Source: Undaria pinnatifida
Taxonomy: Eukaryota > Sar > Phaeophyceae > Laminariales > Alariaceae
Reading direction: 5' to 3'
Length of the DNA stretch: 64,000 nucleotides
NCBI GenBank assembly: GCA_012845835.1
Contig: JABAKD010000023.1
Coordinates: 22,631,108-22,695,107 of the forward strand
Under the pieces are notes generated by a model. The model did no database searches and was not told where the DNA came from. It was given only the letters and a program-made list of their open reading frames with translations. The stretch's first letter is position 1; each line of letters starts with the position of its first letter. Positions 1-10,316 of the stretch are shown in pieces. The translations under genes were made by a program, and so were the position numbers.

Positions 1-353
1 CTCTCCACTCCCCAAGCTGCCCACGCTGCGCTCTGTGCTGTGGTGATGTACCCGTCCTGCCCCGGGGATGAACTCCTCGGCGTCGGGGTTAAAAAGAAAA
101 CCCATCACCACCACCCCACGCGGTCCTTAGAGTGAGCAGTTCACTAGCCAGACCGCGCAAGGTTCCCTCTCTACCCAGCCCGAGGCTCGATGCCCGTGTG
201 ACTGCCGCTAGACCGCTGCAGGTCCTCGCGGGCTTCCTCGGCCCACCCCAAGGACGGGGCAGGCCGAAGGAGAACGGTAGTAGCTCCATCTGAATCAAGC
301 AGCCTAAAAATAGGCAGTTCAGTCCCGTCTGTGTCATCTGTTAACACGAGGAT
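1..353 (+). other. Leader upstream of gypsy gag, possibly end of a 5' LTR
   Basis: There is no supported gene here. This stretch lies directly upstream of the gypsy-type gag and would hold the end of the 5' LTR, the primer-binding site and the leader. I could not match it to any sequence 3' of the element, so no LTR boundary is proposed. The left end of the element is probably outside the window. Confidence 0.25.
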
Positions 354-925
354 GACAATGTCCGATTTCGGTGCTATCTCCAAGTTTTCAGGAAAGGAAA
401 ACGACAAGAATAGCATCCTTGGTGTTATGTCGCAGTACGAAAGCATTCGTTACCGCGTCGTTAAAGTCACGTCCCGGCGTCACCGAGGACATGATTGATG
501 ACCACCTCATGACATACTTCATCTTCGTGTTAAAAGACGAAGCTATCCAGTTATATACTCAGCCGGTAGTAGGTCAGGTTCCGTGGAGATGTAGTGCTGA
601 TGGAAATCGGCAACTGTCAGATACCGAAAGCAGCGCAAAACCGACCTCGTGGTCGGAAATGAAAACTGCTTTTGAGACGTCGTACTTGTCAGCAGACGCT
701 CTGGCACGCTCAGTAGAGCAGACAGTCACCCTGACTCAGGGTCCAAATGAGTCAGTCACGTCATATGTAAACCGTCTCCGAGATAGTTTTAACAATTTGA
801 ACCGTCAAGTTCAAAAACATTTACAGCCTGTAGAAGCTTCGCAGATCGGAATTTTTGAGCGTAGGTTACGCCCAGAAATTTTGGAACTTTCTACAACGCA
901 CTGGCCAGTACTGTATGTGAGTTAA
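354..925 (+). pseudogene. gag: Gypsy Gag, capsid region (broken)
   Basis: The likely start is ATG at 354 or 360. It opens a frame reading MSDFGAISKFSGKENDKN, a typical Gag opening in which a target-finding segment precedes the capsid helices. A frameshift near 400-440 moves the frame to the one continuing to 925. That frame holds the capsid signature WSEMKTAFETSYL followed by GPNESVTSYVNRLRDSFNNL, as in the retrotransposon Gag family. A second shift near 885 is inferred, because the next helix (FYNALASTVCELMKQAVDRA) continues in another frame. Gag would form the cytoplasmic virus-like particle. The copy cannot encode a whole protein. Confidence 0.75.
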
Positions 926-1039
926 TGAAGCAGGCAGTCGATAGGGCCCAGCGTAATGCTGCTCCCTAGCAGCAGTCGATGGCAAGTCAGTGCCATGTCG
1001 TGGTCGACTGTTGTTGCGCGCGCTCGTTCTAGAGCTTAA

Positions 1040-1690
1040 GTGCGAGCAGTACGCGGCCCTGACAGTCGTCTTGAACGTAAGCGCTCACACAGTGGTTCTC
1101 GTAAGAACCACGGTTCAGCGGCAGCAGCAGCATCTCACTTGTCCAGTTCGAAGACGCCTGCAGCTAAGTCGTCTACGTCTAGGTTGAAAATCACGCGTGA
1201 TCACTCACCCTGTTCAGTATCAGGGTGTACGGCTAGAGATAAGTCCAGTCACGCCAGTAATGATTGTTTTAACCACCCCCTGTTTGGGGAGGCTAACCTA
1301 GCCCGGTATCGAGAGAGGAGAGCTCGCCGTCAGAAGTCCACCTGACGGTGCCCAGTTGTGGAAGTCGTTTCCGCAGTTGGGAGTTCGTTTAGGGTTTCCC
1401 CCGAGATCGATTGTCCATCGGTTTCTGTAAGGTCGGGTAACCCGACGGACGACATAAGGAAGCACGTGCTTTCCGAGTCGCTCACCCTCGAAGGTATGTC
1501 CATCTGTGATGAGACCAGTAAGGATACTGCAGTCGTAGATCCTCCCCCTGTAAGTAAGCGTATGCGTTTTGCAGACAGTGTACCAGGTAAAAGGTCGTTG
1601 GTTGACATGTGTCCCGCAGACCCCCATGTAGGCAATACGCAGGCGTATTTTTTATTGCCAGTACCTAGTGAATCCGTTTCTAGGGATTTA
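1040..1690 (+). pseudogene. gag: Gypsy Gag C-terminal nucleocapsid and linker (broken)
   Basis: The frame at 1040-1345 is basic and Ser/Ala-rich, and carries CSVSGCTARDKSSHASNDC. That spacing is Cys-X4-Cys-X8-His-X4-Cys, longer than the canonical CX2CX4HX4C knuckle, and would still bind the packaged RNA if it folds. A second open frame at 1358-1690 is acidic with no recognised domain, and is probably the Gag-protease linker. It ends where the nested LTR begins at 1691. The domain assignment comes from position and the Cys/His spacing only. Confidence 0.5.
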
Positions 1691-1961
1691 TGTTGATATA
1701 TCTCTAAAGCTGTACACGTAGCTGGCGCGGGAAGGCGTGATGATGACTCAGGACGGTGACACAGAAATCTTATATTATCCAGTCGTCGAGCCTGACTCGG
1801 TCTCATATGGATCAAAAATACGAGTGACAGCTCATGGCAAATCATGCCGGGAAACATCCTGCCAAGCAGTCCCTTTACACCTTATACATGAATCCTTTAC
1901 CAACATATGGAACTCGATTATATAAGATGGATCATAACCGTCATGTTCATGAGGACAACCA
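1691..1961 (-). repeat. 3' LTR of nested element
   Basis: This is one of two 271-bp direct copies. On the - strand it runs TGGTTGTCC to ATCAACA. The inner edge is preceded by a polypurine tract. Confidence 0.75.
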
Positions 1962-2534
1962 ATATCCCCCCTCCTCATTATACACGACGCACATGCTTAT
2001 ATCCCCCTGATTTGTGCATGAGAAGGCACGAATCGCAGGGTTGATACATCGTCATATCGTAATGAACTCGTATCAAACTCAGAACTCAAACAAACTCGAA
2101 ACCAAAGCTGCAGTCCTCAATTCAATAAGTCCTCCAAATCTCAAACCAAGTAACAACAGTCTCATGCTGCAAATATCTACTATCGAAAATAATTGCCAGG
2201 TGAAAACGACAATAATTTTATTCTCGGAAATGACCAGGTAAAAACGGCTTTATCCTCGAAATTAGCTACACAAAACGGCCTTTTTCTTCGAATTTATGGC
2301 TCAAATAAACTCACTGATTATCCCCGATTTTCTCAAGATACTAGTACTCAGTACGGGGCCTACAAGCTGAACCAGGAAAAACAAACTTTACATTATTTTA
2401 CGAAAACGCAAACAACCGAAGAAACTCGATTTAATCGTACTCTGTACACTGCACGGCGAAAAGCACCCCCCCTCCTCCGTGCACGACGAAATGTGTAGCA
2501 CACGTAGCGGCGGGATGTTGCACTGCTCAAAAAC

Positions 2535-2916
2535 TCAAACTCGAGTAACAAAATATCTTCCCACAAAAATAAGTTCTCGCAAAACGGGGGTTCGCACGTC
2601 GATGAACTTCGAGTTCGATGTACACACTGGGTTTTGTGCCAGGTTCTTCGCCCCCTCGTTATGCTCGAAAACCACAATGTACGTCGTACCAAACCTTAGG
2701 ATATAAAATCCACGCATACTACGAGAACACCACCATTTTCATGGTGTCTACCAGATTGAAACGGCATTGTCCAATACGGCGGTACCGACTTAAACAGACA
2801 TAATAGTCAACTCGCAAAATCAAACCATAGTACCTCGTTATTGCTGACGAGTATGCATAACATCGGTGCCATACATATTTCAAGTACGCATGGGGTAAGT
2901 CGGCGCGATCAGACAA
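2535..2916 (-). pseudogene. Copia RNase H C-terminal remnant
   Basis: The - strand frame at 2535-2717 reads VVFEHNEGAKNLAQNPVC, then SNSKFIDVRTPVLRELIF. This closely parallels the RNase H end of the complete copia element at 35437-36816 (VFEDNKGARHLAHNPVC, SNSKHIDIRHHFLREL). A second piece in another frame (2719-2916) has LVDTMKMVVFSRYAW, matching LADTIKEVIFLRYVW. A frameshift near 2718 and loss of everything upstream mean the remnant is non-functional. It sits close to the 3' LTR, as expected for a copia 3' coding end. Confidence 0.75.
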
Positions 2917-2919
2917 CGC

Positions 2920-4525
2920 ATAACCAACGCGTCAGCGGGACAATACTTAACTCACGAATACTCGAACTAGACCGAATGCGCCTCTGCGCAGCTCATGGTC
3001 TGTTTCATCTCGCGCGCTTTGCCATTAGCCGAGACTTGTCATACCAGCAATAAACAAGCCTCATCCTATCACAAAAACAAGAGAAAAATCAAGTCCGTCT
3101 AAAGTAGGCTCACAATCTAAGTTAAAACAATAAAATCACAATCACTCAGCATCATACCCATTCATTTCAAACTCAATGCCACAAACACTACTGCTGGTGG
3201 TCCCTCCGCTGCGGCAGCCTCCTTCCGGTGTCTCCTGGCATCGCCGCTGCTCGGGCACTCCAGCCTATCCTCCTGAATAAAGCAGCCGTTCCTGGCGCAA
3301 GATTGACTCCACACAAGCAGCGGATGGATCGTGCAACCGAGCGATTAGGTCGGCATAGGTTGAACTGCTCTTTTCATCAAGAATCCCCGGCACATGCTCA
3401 GTTGCCCTGTTTTCAGATCGCTCACCAAGAGCCCTCTATACTCATACCCGTTATACCTGCATGAATGTTTTTAGCAATAGCAGCAGCAGAAGTATCGCAA
3501 TGCTACACTGGAGGGGTATTCCACTGTTGTGCAATAATCCGCAACGCAGACAGTATCTGGGCGTATCATATGCTGGCAGACAAGTCAACGTACAATCGAT
3601 CGTGCTGGTATATCATTCGTACTCGTATCCTCTTGTATCGATAACTATCAACAGACGTGCGGGCAGCACGGAATGTACTGTAGTACTGCATGCTGTTTCT
3701 ACGCGACATATGGGGAACGTCACACGTCAAAGACACGCCGGGTACACCAGTTGACGGCACTCTTGCCCCTTGACGGGCAGCTGTCAAGGACTTATACACC
3801 CATTACTGTAGTCCAAAATACCTTGACGGGACAAAACTACTCCTATAATGCCGATGCAAGTACAAAAATGCTTTGCATGCAAATATAATCAAAGATGCAA
3901 AATAATGCAGCAAATAACATACACATTTGTCGGCAATTCGACGACGGTTCAATATACCGACAGCTTGAAATTTGCCAGTAGGCACATCATGCATCACCAT
4001 GTTCAGCAGTGAGTCAGCAGCACCATAAACCAAGCAAAATCCCATCTCAAAGGGAACTACTAGCAACACAGGTTGATCAATCCTGTACTGCTTATCATGC
4101 ATAGTCTTCAAGGAGCGTGCTTGTATTTTTAGCATTGCTCGGCATACACGCGAAACCGTACCTCAACCCTACCCTAATTTTTGCAAGTAGTTGATTCACG
4201 CAATTTTCGTACTGCTGTACTCTGCTGTACCGATGATATGATATGATACAACATGTCCTGCTGTGTGTGCATTCTTTCAGCATTTCACTTTCACGTATAA
4301 AACTCAACACTGACTTACTGTGCCCTGCCCGGGCGCTCCGCCAGGCAGCCACAACACGGAATCAGACATGTTAGTCCTGCAGTACGTCTACTACATATCA
4401 TTTCAGTCATCCTTCATTCTCAATCAATCTCAATCTTGGGGGGTGGTTCGTAATTCTCAAATCAACATGAAACAAGCCAAAACGAAAAACATCAGCAAGC
4501 TAAATAGCACGTGCCTGGTGCGGGC
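2920..4525. other. No recognisable gene in interior of nested element
   Basis: Several short frames are open on both strands, the longest being 110 aa at 3803-4135 on the - strand. None has a recognisable motif. By position this should correspond to the upstream pol and gag of the nested element, but no homology is visible. It may be replaced or heavily mutated sequence. Confidence 0.4.
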
Positions 4526-4829
4526 CTAAGCCCTCGCTGATGGCCCGTTGTTCGTTTCTCCTTCGCTCGCGCTCGCTTTGGGCATCTCCTCCTTTTGCGT
4601 GCATGCTCCGACCCCCAACCGATGGTGCAGAACCCTTCCACCAGTGCCCACTACCGCCCTATAAACGTCGTTCCAGCATTCAAACGCGTGTTCCATCGCG
4701 CTCGAAATCTCGTCAACCTCTCTCCCGGCACCTGCCGGCCAAGTAATCCCATCTCTCATTTTCTCTTCTCTTGTACAAAATACAGTGGCCACAGATTCAG
4801 GCACAGGCCTGGTTGTACTACGGGCTTGC

Positions 4830-5035
4830 AGACACAGAGGTAGCAGTGGCTGTTGCGGCGGTAACCGCGGTGACGACGGCAGCGCCGGCGGCAGCGGCGA
4901 CGGCGGCGGTGAAGGTGACGGTGGCGGTGGCAGCGACGGTGACGAGGACGGCGGGTGTGACGGCGACGGTGACGGCGGCGGCGGTGGCGGCGGCGCCGTC
5001 ATCAGCGGCAGTGGTGACGGCGGTTGCGGCTTCTT
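4830..5035. repeat. GC-rich GGTGACGGC-type triplet minisatellite
   Basis: These are imperfect reiterations of GGC, GAC and GGT triplets. All six frames stay open for this stretch, and the - strand gives a Pro/Ser-rich product. The complete copia element has a similar GGTGACGGC array at 37240-37640, where it encodes the Ser/Pro-rich linker between integrase and RT. This stretch could be a remnant of an equivalent linker. Confidence 0.6.
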
Positions 5036-5214
5036 CGTATGCGTAGCAATCCTCTGACGACTGCCTTTCCTGCAGATGGGGCGACCGGGGCACCTGCTGA
5101 CTCTGCAACAACTGCTTCTATCCAGCGCCGTCGCCACCAGCGTCATGCAGATGTACCAGCTTCGGCTCATATTTGGCTTTGCTAAGACCGCGCAGTTGCT
5201 GATGGAACGAAACA

Positions 5215-5330
5215 TCCTTACACTCCTTCTCTCTCTTGTCTCTCTCTATCTTCTCTCTCTCATCTCACTCTTTCATCTCTCGCTCTCTCTCATCCTCAAA
5301 CAAAATCACTCTTTCGTTCATTTTCCGCAC
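5215..5330. repeat. CT-rich low-complexity tract
   Basis: The + strand is nearly pure pyrimidine, with repeated CTCTCT and CTTTCT runs. No gene is present. Confidence 0.8.
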
Positions 5331-5642
5331 CACATTAGCTTAAAGCTCATGCTTCTCGCGGAGAAGTCGTAATGCGTCATGCATCATCGACACCCGCCAG
5401 GACCAAACGTAGTCAGGCCATACACCTCTTCAGCATATGACGCTCGCAGTGCTGCCTCAGCGTGTCCGACCTCTCACCCCCGCTTCTGCAACGCTATCTG
5501 GATCTCGAGTAGCTTTATTTCCTCTTTTACATAATCTACACAAATGCCAGAATCCCCCGGACCTGACATGGCTCTTTCCCACCTCTGTAGGCTGGCCTTG
5601 GCTGCGCTTAGCAATAGAAATCAACCAGCTGTCACACTAGTG

Positions 5643-5913
5643 TGTTGATAGATCTCTAAAGGTGTGCACGTAGCTGGCGCAGGAAGGCGTGATGATGACA
5701 CAAGACGGTGACAAGGAACTCGTACATTATCCAGCCGTCGAGCATGAGTCGGCCTCATATGGAGCAAACCTACGAGTGACAGCTCATATAAAATCATGCC
5801 GGGAAACATCCGGCCAAACAGTCCCCTTACACCTTATACATGAATCTCTTACCAACATATGGAACTCGATTATATAAGATGGATCATAACCGTCATGTTC
5901 ATGAGGACAACCA
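5643..5913 (-). repeat. 5' LTR of nested element
   Basis: This is the partner of 1691-1961, about 90% identical. Its inner edge is abutted by the perfect 8-bp palindrome CACTAGTG (5635-5642), at the position where a primer-binding site is expected. Confidence 0.75.
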
Positions 5914-5966
5914 ACAATGTGGTTAATAAGCAGGTGGATTCTTCGTTGCCAGCGATTGATTAATCT

Positions 5967-6677
5967 GTGTCTATGGATGTCAATGAAGACTGCCCCGATC
6001 ATGAAAGGAGCAGTACTCATAATAATATACATGAAGAATGGTGCGCCTGTGCTTTATCGCGTCGTACGCGATCGCCGCTTACGCTTGCTTTCTCGTCTCA
6101 TCGCGTTCATATATGTGGATGTATTGGAGGCTTCGAGGTGCCTCGCGTCGCTGTTGACGCGGCAAGCGATGTTCCATGTGTGGCTTCCTCGTTTGTGAAA
6201 CGCCACCCTATCTTGAAAAATGAACCGATACATGTCATTCCACCCGCTGTGCTCACGTTGAAAGCCGCAAATCGATCGGTGATGGAAATACTAGGGTTCA
6301 TTCGCTTTGATTTACTACTGGAGGACGTCACTCGCCCAGTAGAAGCGCTTGTCATTTCATCGTTACGTCCTGATGATATCCTGTTAGATAACAGCGTCAT
6401 GTCTTTATTTGGTGCGAAACTCGACTGGAAAAATCAGTGCATCACGTTTCACTCAAATGAAACAACTATACCCGCTGTTCATCGTGTTCATTCAAGTACC
6501 ACTGGATCATCAATTTCGCCAGCAGGAGCAACCTCTGCGTCTGTCGCATCCATCCATGCTGACTTTGAGGCTATCCCTGTTTGTCTAAAATCCTGTTTTA
6601 TTTACCAGCAGGAACTGAGGCATCGGTTGTGGTTGTCACCGATACTAAACCTCCGGTTGATACTGACGTCGTATTAG
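5967..6677 (+). pseudogene. Gypsy aspartic protease region
   Basis: A 236-codon frame carries a retropepsin-like fold. PRVAVDAASDVPCVASSF stands where the family has the (V/I)D(T/S)G active-site loop followed by a serine. About 85 residues later, DDILLDNSVMSLFGAKLDW matches the usual ILGxDFLxxxGAxxDW flap-end block. The catalytic triplet reads D-A-A rather than D-T-G or D-S-G, which suggests an inactive enzyme. The protease would process Gag-Pol inside particles. It follows directly after the right LTR of the nested element and loses frame near 6590. Confidence 0.7.
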
Positions 6678-6783
6678 AACCTCTTACGGTATCTCAATCC
6701 GAATTATCCGAAAATATTGGAACAAAAAAATCCAAACTTTCGAACGTATTGTTGTTGCACGTACTGTAGCAACATGGCGTGCA

Positions 6784-8045
6784 GTGGACGGGTCCGTCTG
6801 GATGCAAATCGCCAATCCGTCTACGCGCGGTGTCACTATACCCGCACATCTAGCACTTGCGCTCTTGTCAACAGCCAGTGTGACGGATGCACGTGAATTA
6901 CGGATAAGTGCGGTAGCCGCATCACCCGAAACTAAGGATGAACTAGCAGCTGCGCGAGAAGCACTAGAGCCAGCCCTTGCTAAAGCATTTGCTGACACTA
7001 CTCTCAGCCGAACAAAGTTTCGGAGGTTATAAACCTCTGCGCAAAATACCGCCCAGTCTTTTCGTTGTCAGCGGATGAGTTAGGCTGTTGTAAAATAGCC
7101 GAAGCCACGTTCCCGTTACAACCAGGCACTCGTCCGGTTGATCGTGCGCCGTACCGTACCTCACCCCGCCTTCAAAAGCAAATCGATGACCAAGTCGACA
7201 AGTTACTGAAGCAGGGAATAATAGATGAACGCACAAGTGCCTGGGGTAGTCCTGTTACTATTGTAAGCAACGCTGATGGGTCACCACGGTTCTGTGTTGA
7301 CTACCGTAACACTCTTAATCGTCATCTCGTCCGTAAAACATGGCCCATGCCCAACATCGAACCTCATCTCAAATCTGTGGGTGGAGCCAAGTGCATCACA
7401 GTTGCCGACGTCCAGAGTGCTTTTCATCAGCTTCCTGTTGCTGACGCGGACATCGAATCAACTGCTTTTGTTAAAGCTAAAGGCAAGTACTGCTTTAAAC
7501 GCATGCCGTTCGGAGTTTGTAACGCACCCTGGTTGTATCAACATATGATGTCGCTCGCCCTCGGTGATACTGGTTCAGCCAATGGTCTTTTTTGTTATAT
7601 GGATGATTTAATAGCTTGTTCATCTACGTGGAAAGCACATCTGTTGTTACTCGAACGCACGTTTTCAGCTTTACAAGCAGCTGGTTTGACGTTAAAGCCG
7701 TCCAAGTTACAGTTCGGTTCGAAACAAGTTGAATATTTAGGTCATGTCATATCGGAACATGGTATCACTATTGGCGATGGCCGTATAAAAGCCATTGGTG
7801 ACTTGCCAGACCCGAAGAATATCAAGGAATTTCGTTCTTTATTGGGCACACTCAATTTCGTACGCCGGTTTATACCAGAATATGCTGAAGTTACAGCACC
7901 TCTGGTCGAGCTTACTAAAAATCGATGTAAGCGACGGCGGGAATTCGAGAAACACTGGGGAACAACTCAATCTGAAGCAGTAACCCGGATTAAGAAGTTA
8001 TTATCTTCCCCTCCAGTATTACATTTCCCTGGTTATTCTAAATAG
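6784..8045 (+). pseudogene. Gypsy reverse transcriptase
   Basis: The frame at 6784-7032 is the pre-RT linker and shifts once near 7020. The frame at 7065-8045 (326 aa) holds the RT palm and thumb. It includes IVSNADGSPRFCVDYRNTLN (fingers), DVQSAFHQLPV with the first catalytic Asp, RMPFGVCNAPWLYQ, and the YMDD box at 7596-7607 with the paired catalytic aspartates. LTLKPSKLQFGSKQVEYLGH (thumb side) follows. It would copy element RNA into DNA in the particle. The frame is stopped by TAG at 8043-8045, and RNase H continues in the same frame after it, so that TAG is a point mutation in a once continuous polyprotein. Confidence 0.93.
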
Positions 8046-8708
8046 TTTATCGTACATGTAGATGCAAGTGAAGGAGTCGGAGCATTCTTAGCCCAAAACG
8101 CCAACGAAGGATCTGATAAACCAGACCTAGAAATCATTGCCTACTTTAGTAAACGCTTTACGAAAGGACAAAAACATTATTCAGCAACGATGAAAGAGTG
8201 TTGTGGAGTTGTCCTCGCTCTGCAGCATTGGCGTCCGTACCTTTGGGGCGAACACTTTGAATGCGTCACCGACCACGCTGCTCTCGCGCATCTATATTAT
8301 ATGCAAGACACGTCCAACATGTCAACACGTTGGGCCATTGCCTTGCAAAGTTTCGATTTTACAGTCGAGCATAAGCCGGGGAAATTACACGTAGTACCGG
8401 ACATATTATCCCGACTGTTTGGCGACATACCAGAGGACACAACCCAAGGAAAGACGTCTCTTTCTGATGTGTTGCCGTCGAAACACAGGTTAGCCTCTAT
8501 CTGTCGCAATGTACCACAAGATTGGCTACCCTATCGCCCACCTACTCCACGTGCGTATGAAGTACATTCTAAAAATTTGAATGACTTTTGTCTAGTCGAG
8601 AGTGATCGTGAATTGTTCACGAGTATTGTATCAGTTTTTCCTACATTGGACCCGGAGAAGTTAATAAAAGGGCAGAAATTGAATTTGAGGCATGCTTCAA
8701 GTTTTTAG
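8046..8708 (+). pseudogene. Gypsy RNase H
   Basis: This is the same frame as RT, immediately after the TAG at 8043. The order of the catalytic acids is typical: HVDASEGVGAF (first Asp), MKECCGVVLALQHWRPYL (Glu), and CVTDHAALAHL (Asp). The end reads HKPGKLHVVPDILSRLFGDI, the standard block before the integrase linker. The domain removes the RNA strand from the RNA:DNA hybrid. The frame stops at 8706. The linker and integrase continue in the adjacent frame, so there is a frameshift close to 8700. Confidence 0.92.
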
Positions 8709-9762
8709 ATGGTCCCATTCATTCTCCCTATCCGCGACGAGAAACACTCCAATCCGCAAGTAACTTCTTCACAGTTGACGGGATCCTCTACCGGTCATAC
8801 CTACCTGGCCATTTGAGAAAGCGCAGTTCTTTCCTAGATCAATTAGTCCAGTGGTGCCGTCGGCATTTCGCTCGCTCATAATACAAGCATGTCATGACCT
8901 TCCAGCGTCTGGTGGTCACCTGGCATTTAAAGCGACGTTTGATAGAGTTCGAGACCGTTACTGGTGGCCTACAATGCAAAGCGATATCCGATCCTATTGC
9001 ACTAGTTGTGATGCCTGCCAACGTCGGAAGACTCCACACCGCCGACCACCGTTACCAACAGGTCATGTACCAGTAGAGCGACCATTTCAACGAGTTGCTA
9101 TCGATCTCGTGGAATATAAAACAGTTTCACAAGGTTGCAAACATGTTTTGTCAGAGATCGACCATCTGACACGTTTTGTTATTCTCGCAGCAATCCCGAA
9201 CGAAGAAGCGACTACGATAGCACGTACCCTTGTGGACCGAGTGTTTGCTGTATTCGGAGTACCAGAGTTACTACATTCCGATAGAGGAAAATAATTTGAA
9301 AATCAGCTTGTTAAAGAGCTGCAAACCGTTTTCGGTTATAAGAAAACTCGTACTACACCATATAGGCCACAAGGCAATTCAGTTTCGGAGAGAGTGCACA
9401 GTACCATGCACAACATGTTAGCAATGTACTGTGATGTGGCTCACGACGATTGGGCTCAACTCTTACCATTCGTTCAAATGGCACACAATACGGCCTATAA
9501 TAGTACACTCCAGGAGACACCGCACTATCTCATGTTTGGTCGCATGCCCACGCTCCCCATTGACGTCATCATGGGAATGCCTCAGGCAAACATACCTGAA
9601 TCAGCATTACAGTACACTCACAAAATGGCCGAGAACTTGCAGTTTGCATACGAGTTAGCAAGGCAAATTTTAGTGAACGTGCTGATGCCCAAGCAGCGTC
9701 GAATGCAGACATACGATATCAACAGTTTCAGCGTGGTGACTTAGTGTTGGTTCATCAACCGC
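8709..9762 (+). pseudogene. Gypsy integrase
   Basis: The HHCC zinc domain is visible as IIQACHDLPASGGHLAFKAT with CTSCDACQ. The DDE core follows: AIDLVEYKT (first Asp), LLHSDRGK (second Asp), then after an in-frame TAA at 9292-9294 the same frame resumes and reaches RPQGNSVSERVH (Glu). ETPHYLMFGRMPTLPID is the usual conserved block after the core. A frameshift near 8840 separates the linker from the HHCC domain. Integrase would insert the cDNA in the nucleus. It lies downstream of RT/RNase H as in Ty3/gypsy. Confidence 0.92.
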
Positions 9763-10316
9763 ATAATGCCCAAGATGACCCCAACAACAAATTTTAGGTC
9801 CTTGGCGCGGTCCGTACCAAGTTCGCCATCAATTATCGCCGGTCGTCTATCGAGTATCGAAAGACGGTAATTCCGCTGAAACATCAGTACATTTAGGCAG
9901 GATGAAACCGTACCATCAACGCAGTGTGCTCGCAGATCCTGACTTCAGTAAAATCAATGAAATGTTTTTGGGAACTAAATTTCCAATGCCAAATTTAGAT
10001 AAGGAAACCTCCCCAATTTGCATTGGCCCAAGAACAGTAGAAAGGATTGTTGATCACAAGCGTTCAAGCGTTCGAGAGGTCGATCATCCCCGTTTAATGT
10101 TCAGTTTCGAGTCCGTCTTCGTGGGGAAGGTCCAAATAGCGATGGCTGGTATCACCGTCGCCAAATTCCCCACTGCAGTGAATTCATTCGCTCATATTTT
10201 GCGAGCATTCAGAACGTCCCTCCTGATCCGCAAACACAAACAACTCCCGCGTCTCCAGTCTAGCAAACTGTCGAGACAGAGCCAACGGTACCATCACGTT
10301 TGTGCCGCGGTATGAG
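9763..10316 (+). pseudogene. Integrase C-terminus with chromo-like tail
   Basis: After a frameshift near 9795 the frame reads LGPWRGPYQVRHQLSPVVYR, then VHLGRMKPYHQ, the usual gypsy integrase GPY/F-type segment. Near 10100 a neighbouring frame gives VQFRVRLRGEGPNSDGWYHR. That resembles the aromatic core of a chromodomain (Y-x-VRW-x-G-x-G-P-x-x-D-x-W), which guides integration in chromoviruses. The chromodomain reading is an inference from one motif in a broken frame. Confidence 0.55.

Larger units (their letters stand above)
1691..5913 (-). mobile_element. LTR retrotransposon nested in the gypsy element, mostly non-coding
   Basis: Two 271-bp direct repeats (1691-1961 and 5643-5913) with TG...CA ends bound 3.7 kb. 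They are about 90% identical by eye, with 26 or so differences. On the - strand a purine tract (GAGGAGGGGGGATA, about 1963-1977) abuts the 3' LTR, which fixes the orientation. The only recognisable coding remnant is a copia-type RNase H end near 2535-2916, so this is a decayed copia-related element or a deletion derivative. No target duplication is recognisable: the flanks are gattta and acaatg. Confidence 0.75.
354..10316 (+). mobile_element. Ty3/gypsy LTR retrotransposon, degenerate and split
   Basis: The domain order is gag capsid, zinc knuckle, aspartic protease, reverse transcriptase, RNase H, integrase and chromo-like tail. Integrase lying downstream of RT is diagnostic of Ty3/gypsy as opposed to copia. 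The coding sequence is cut by several frameshifts and in-frame stops (for example TAG at 8043 and TAA at 9292), so the copy is dead. An unrelated LTR element occupies 1691-5913, between gag and protease. No LTR pair was identified for this element. A polypurine run at 11514-11531 may mark the 3' LTR edge. Confidence 0.9.

Noticed and set aside
4526-5215. 229-codon Pro-rich open frame on the - strand
   Set aside because: It is generated by the GC-rich triplet repeat; all frames are open there.
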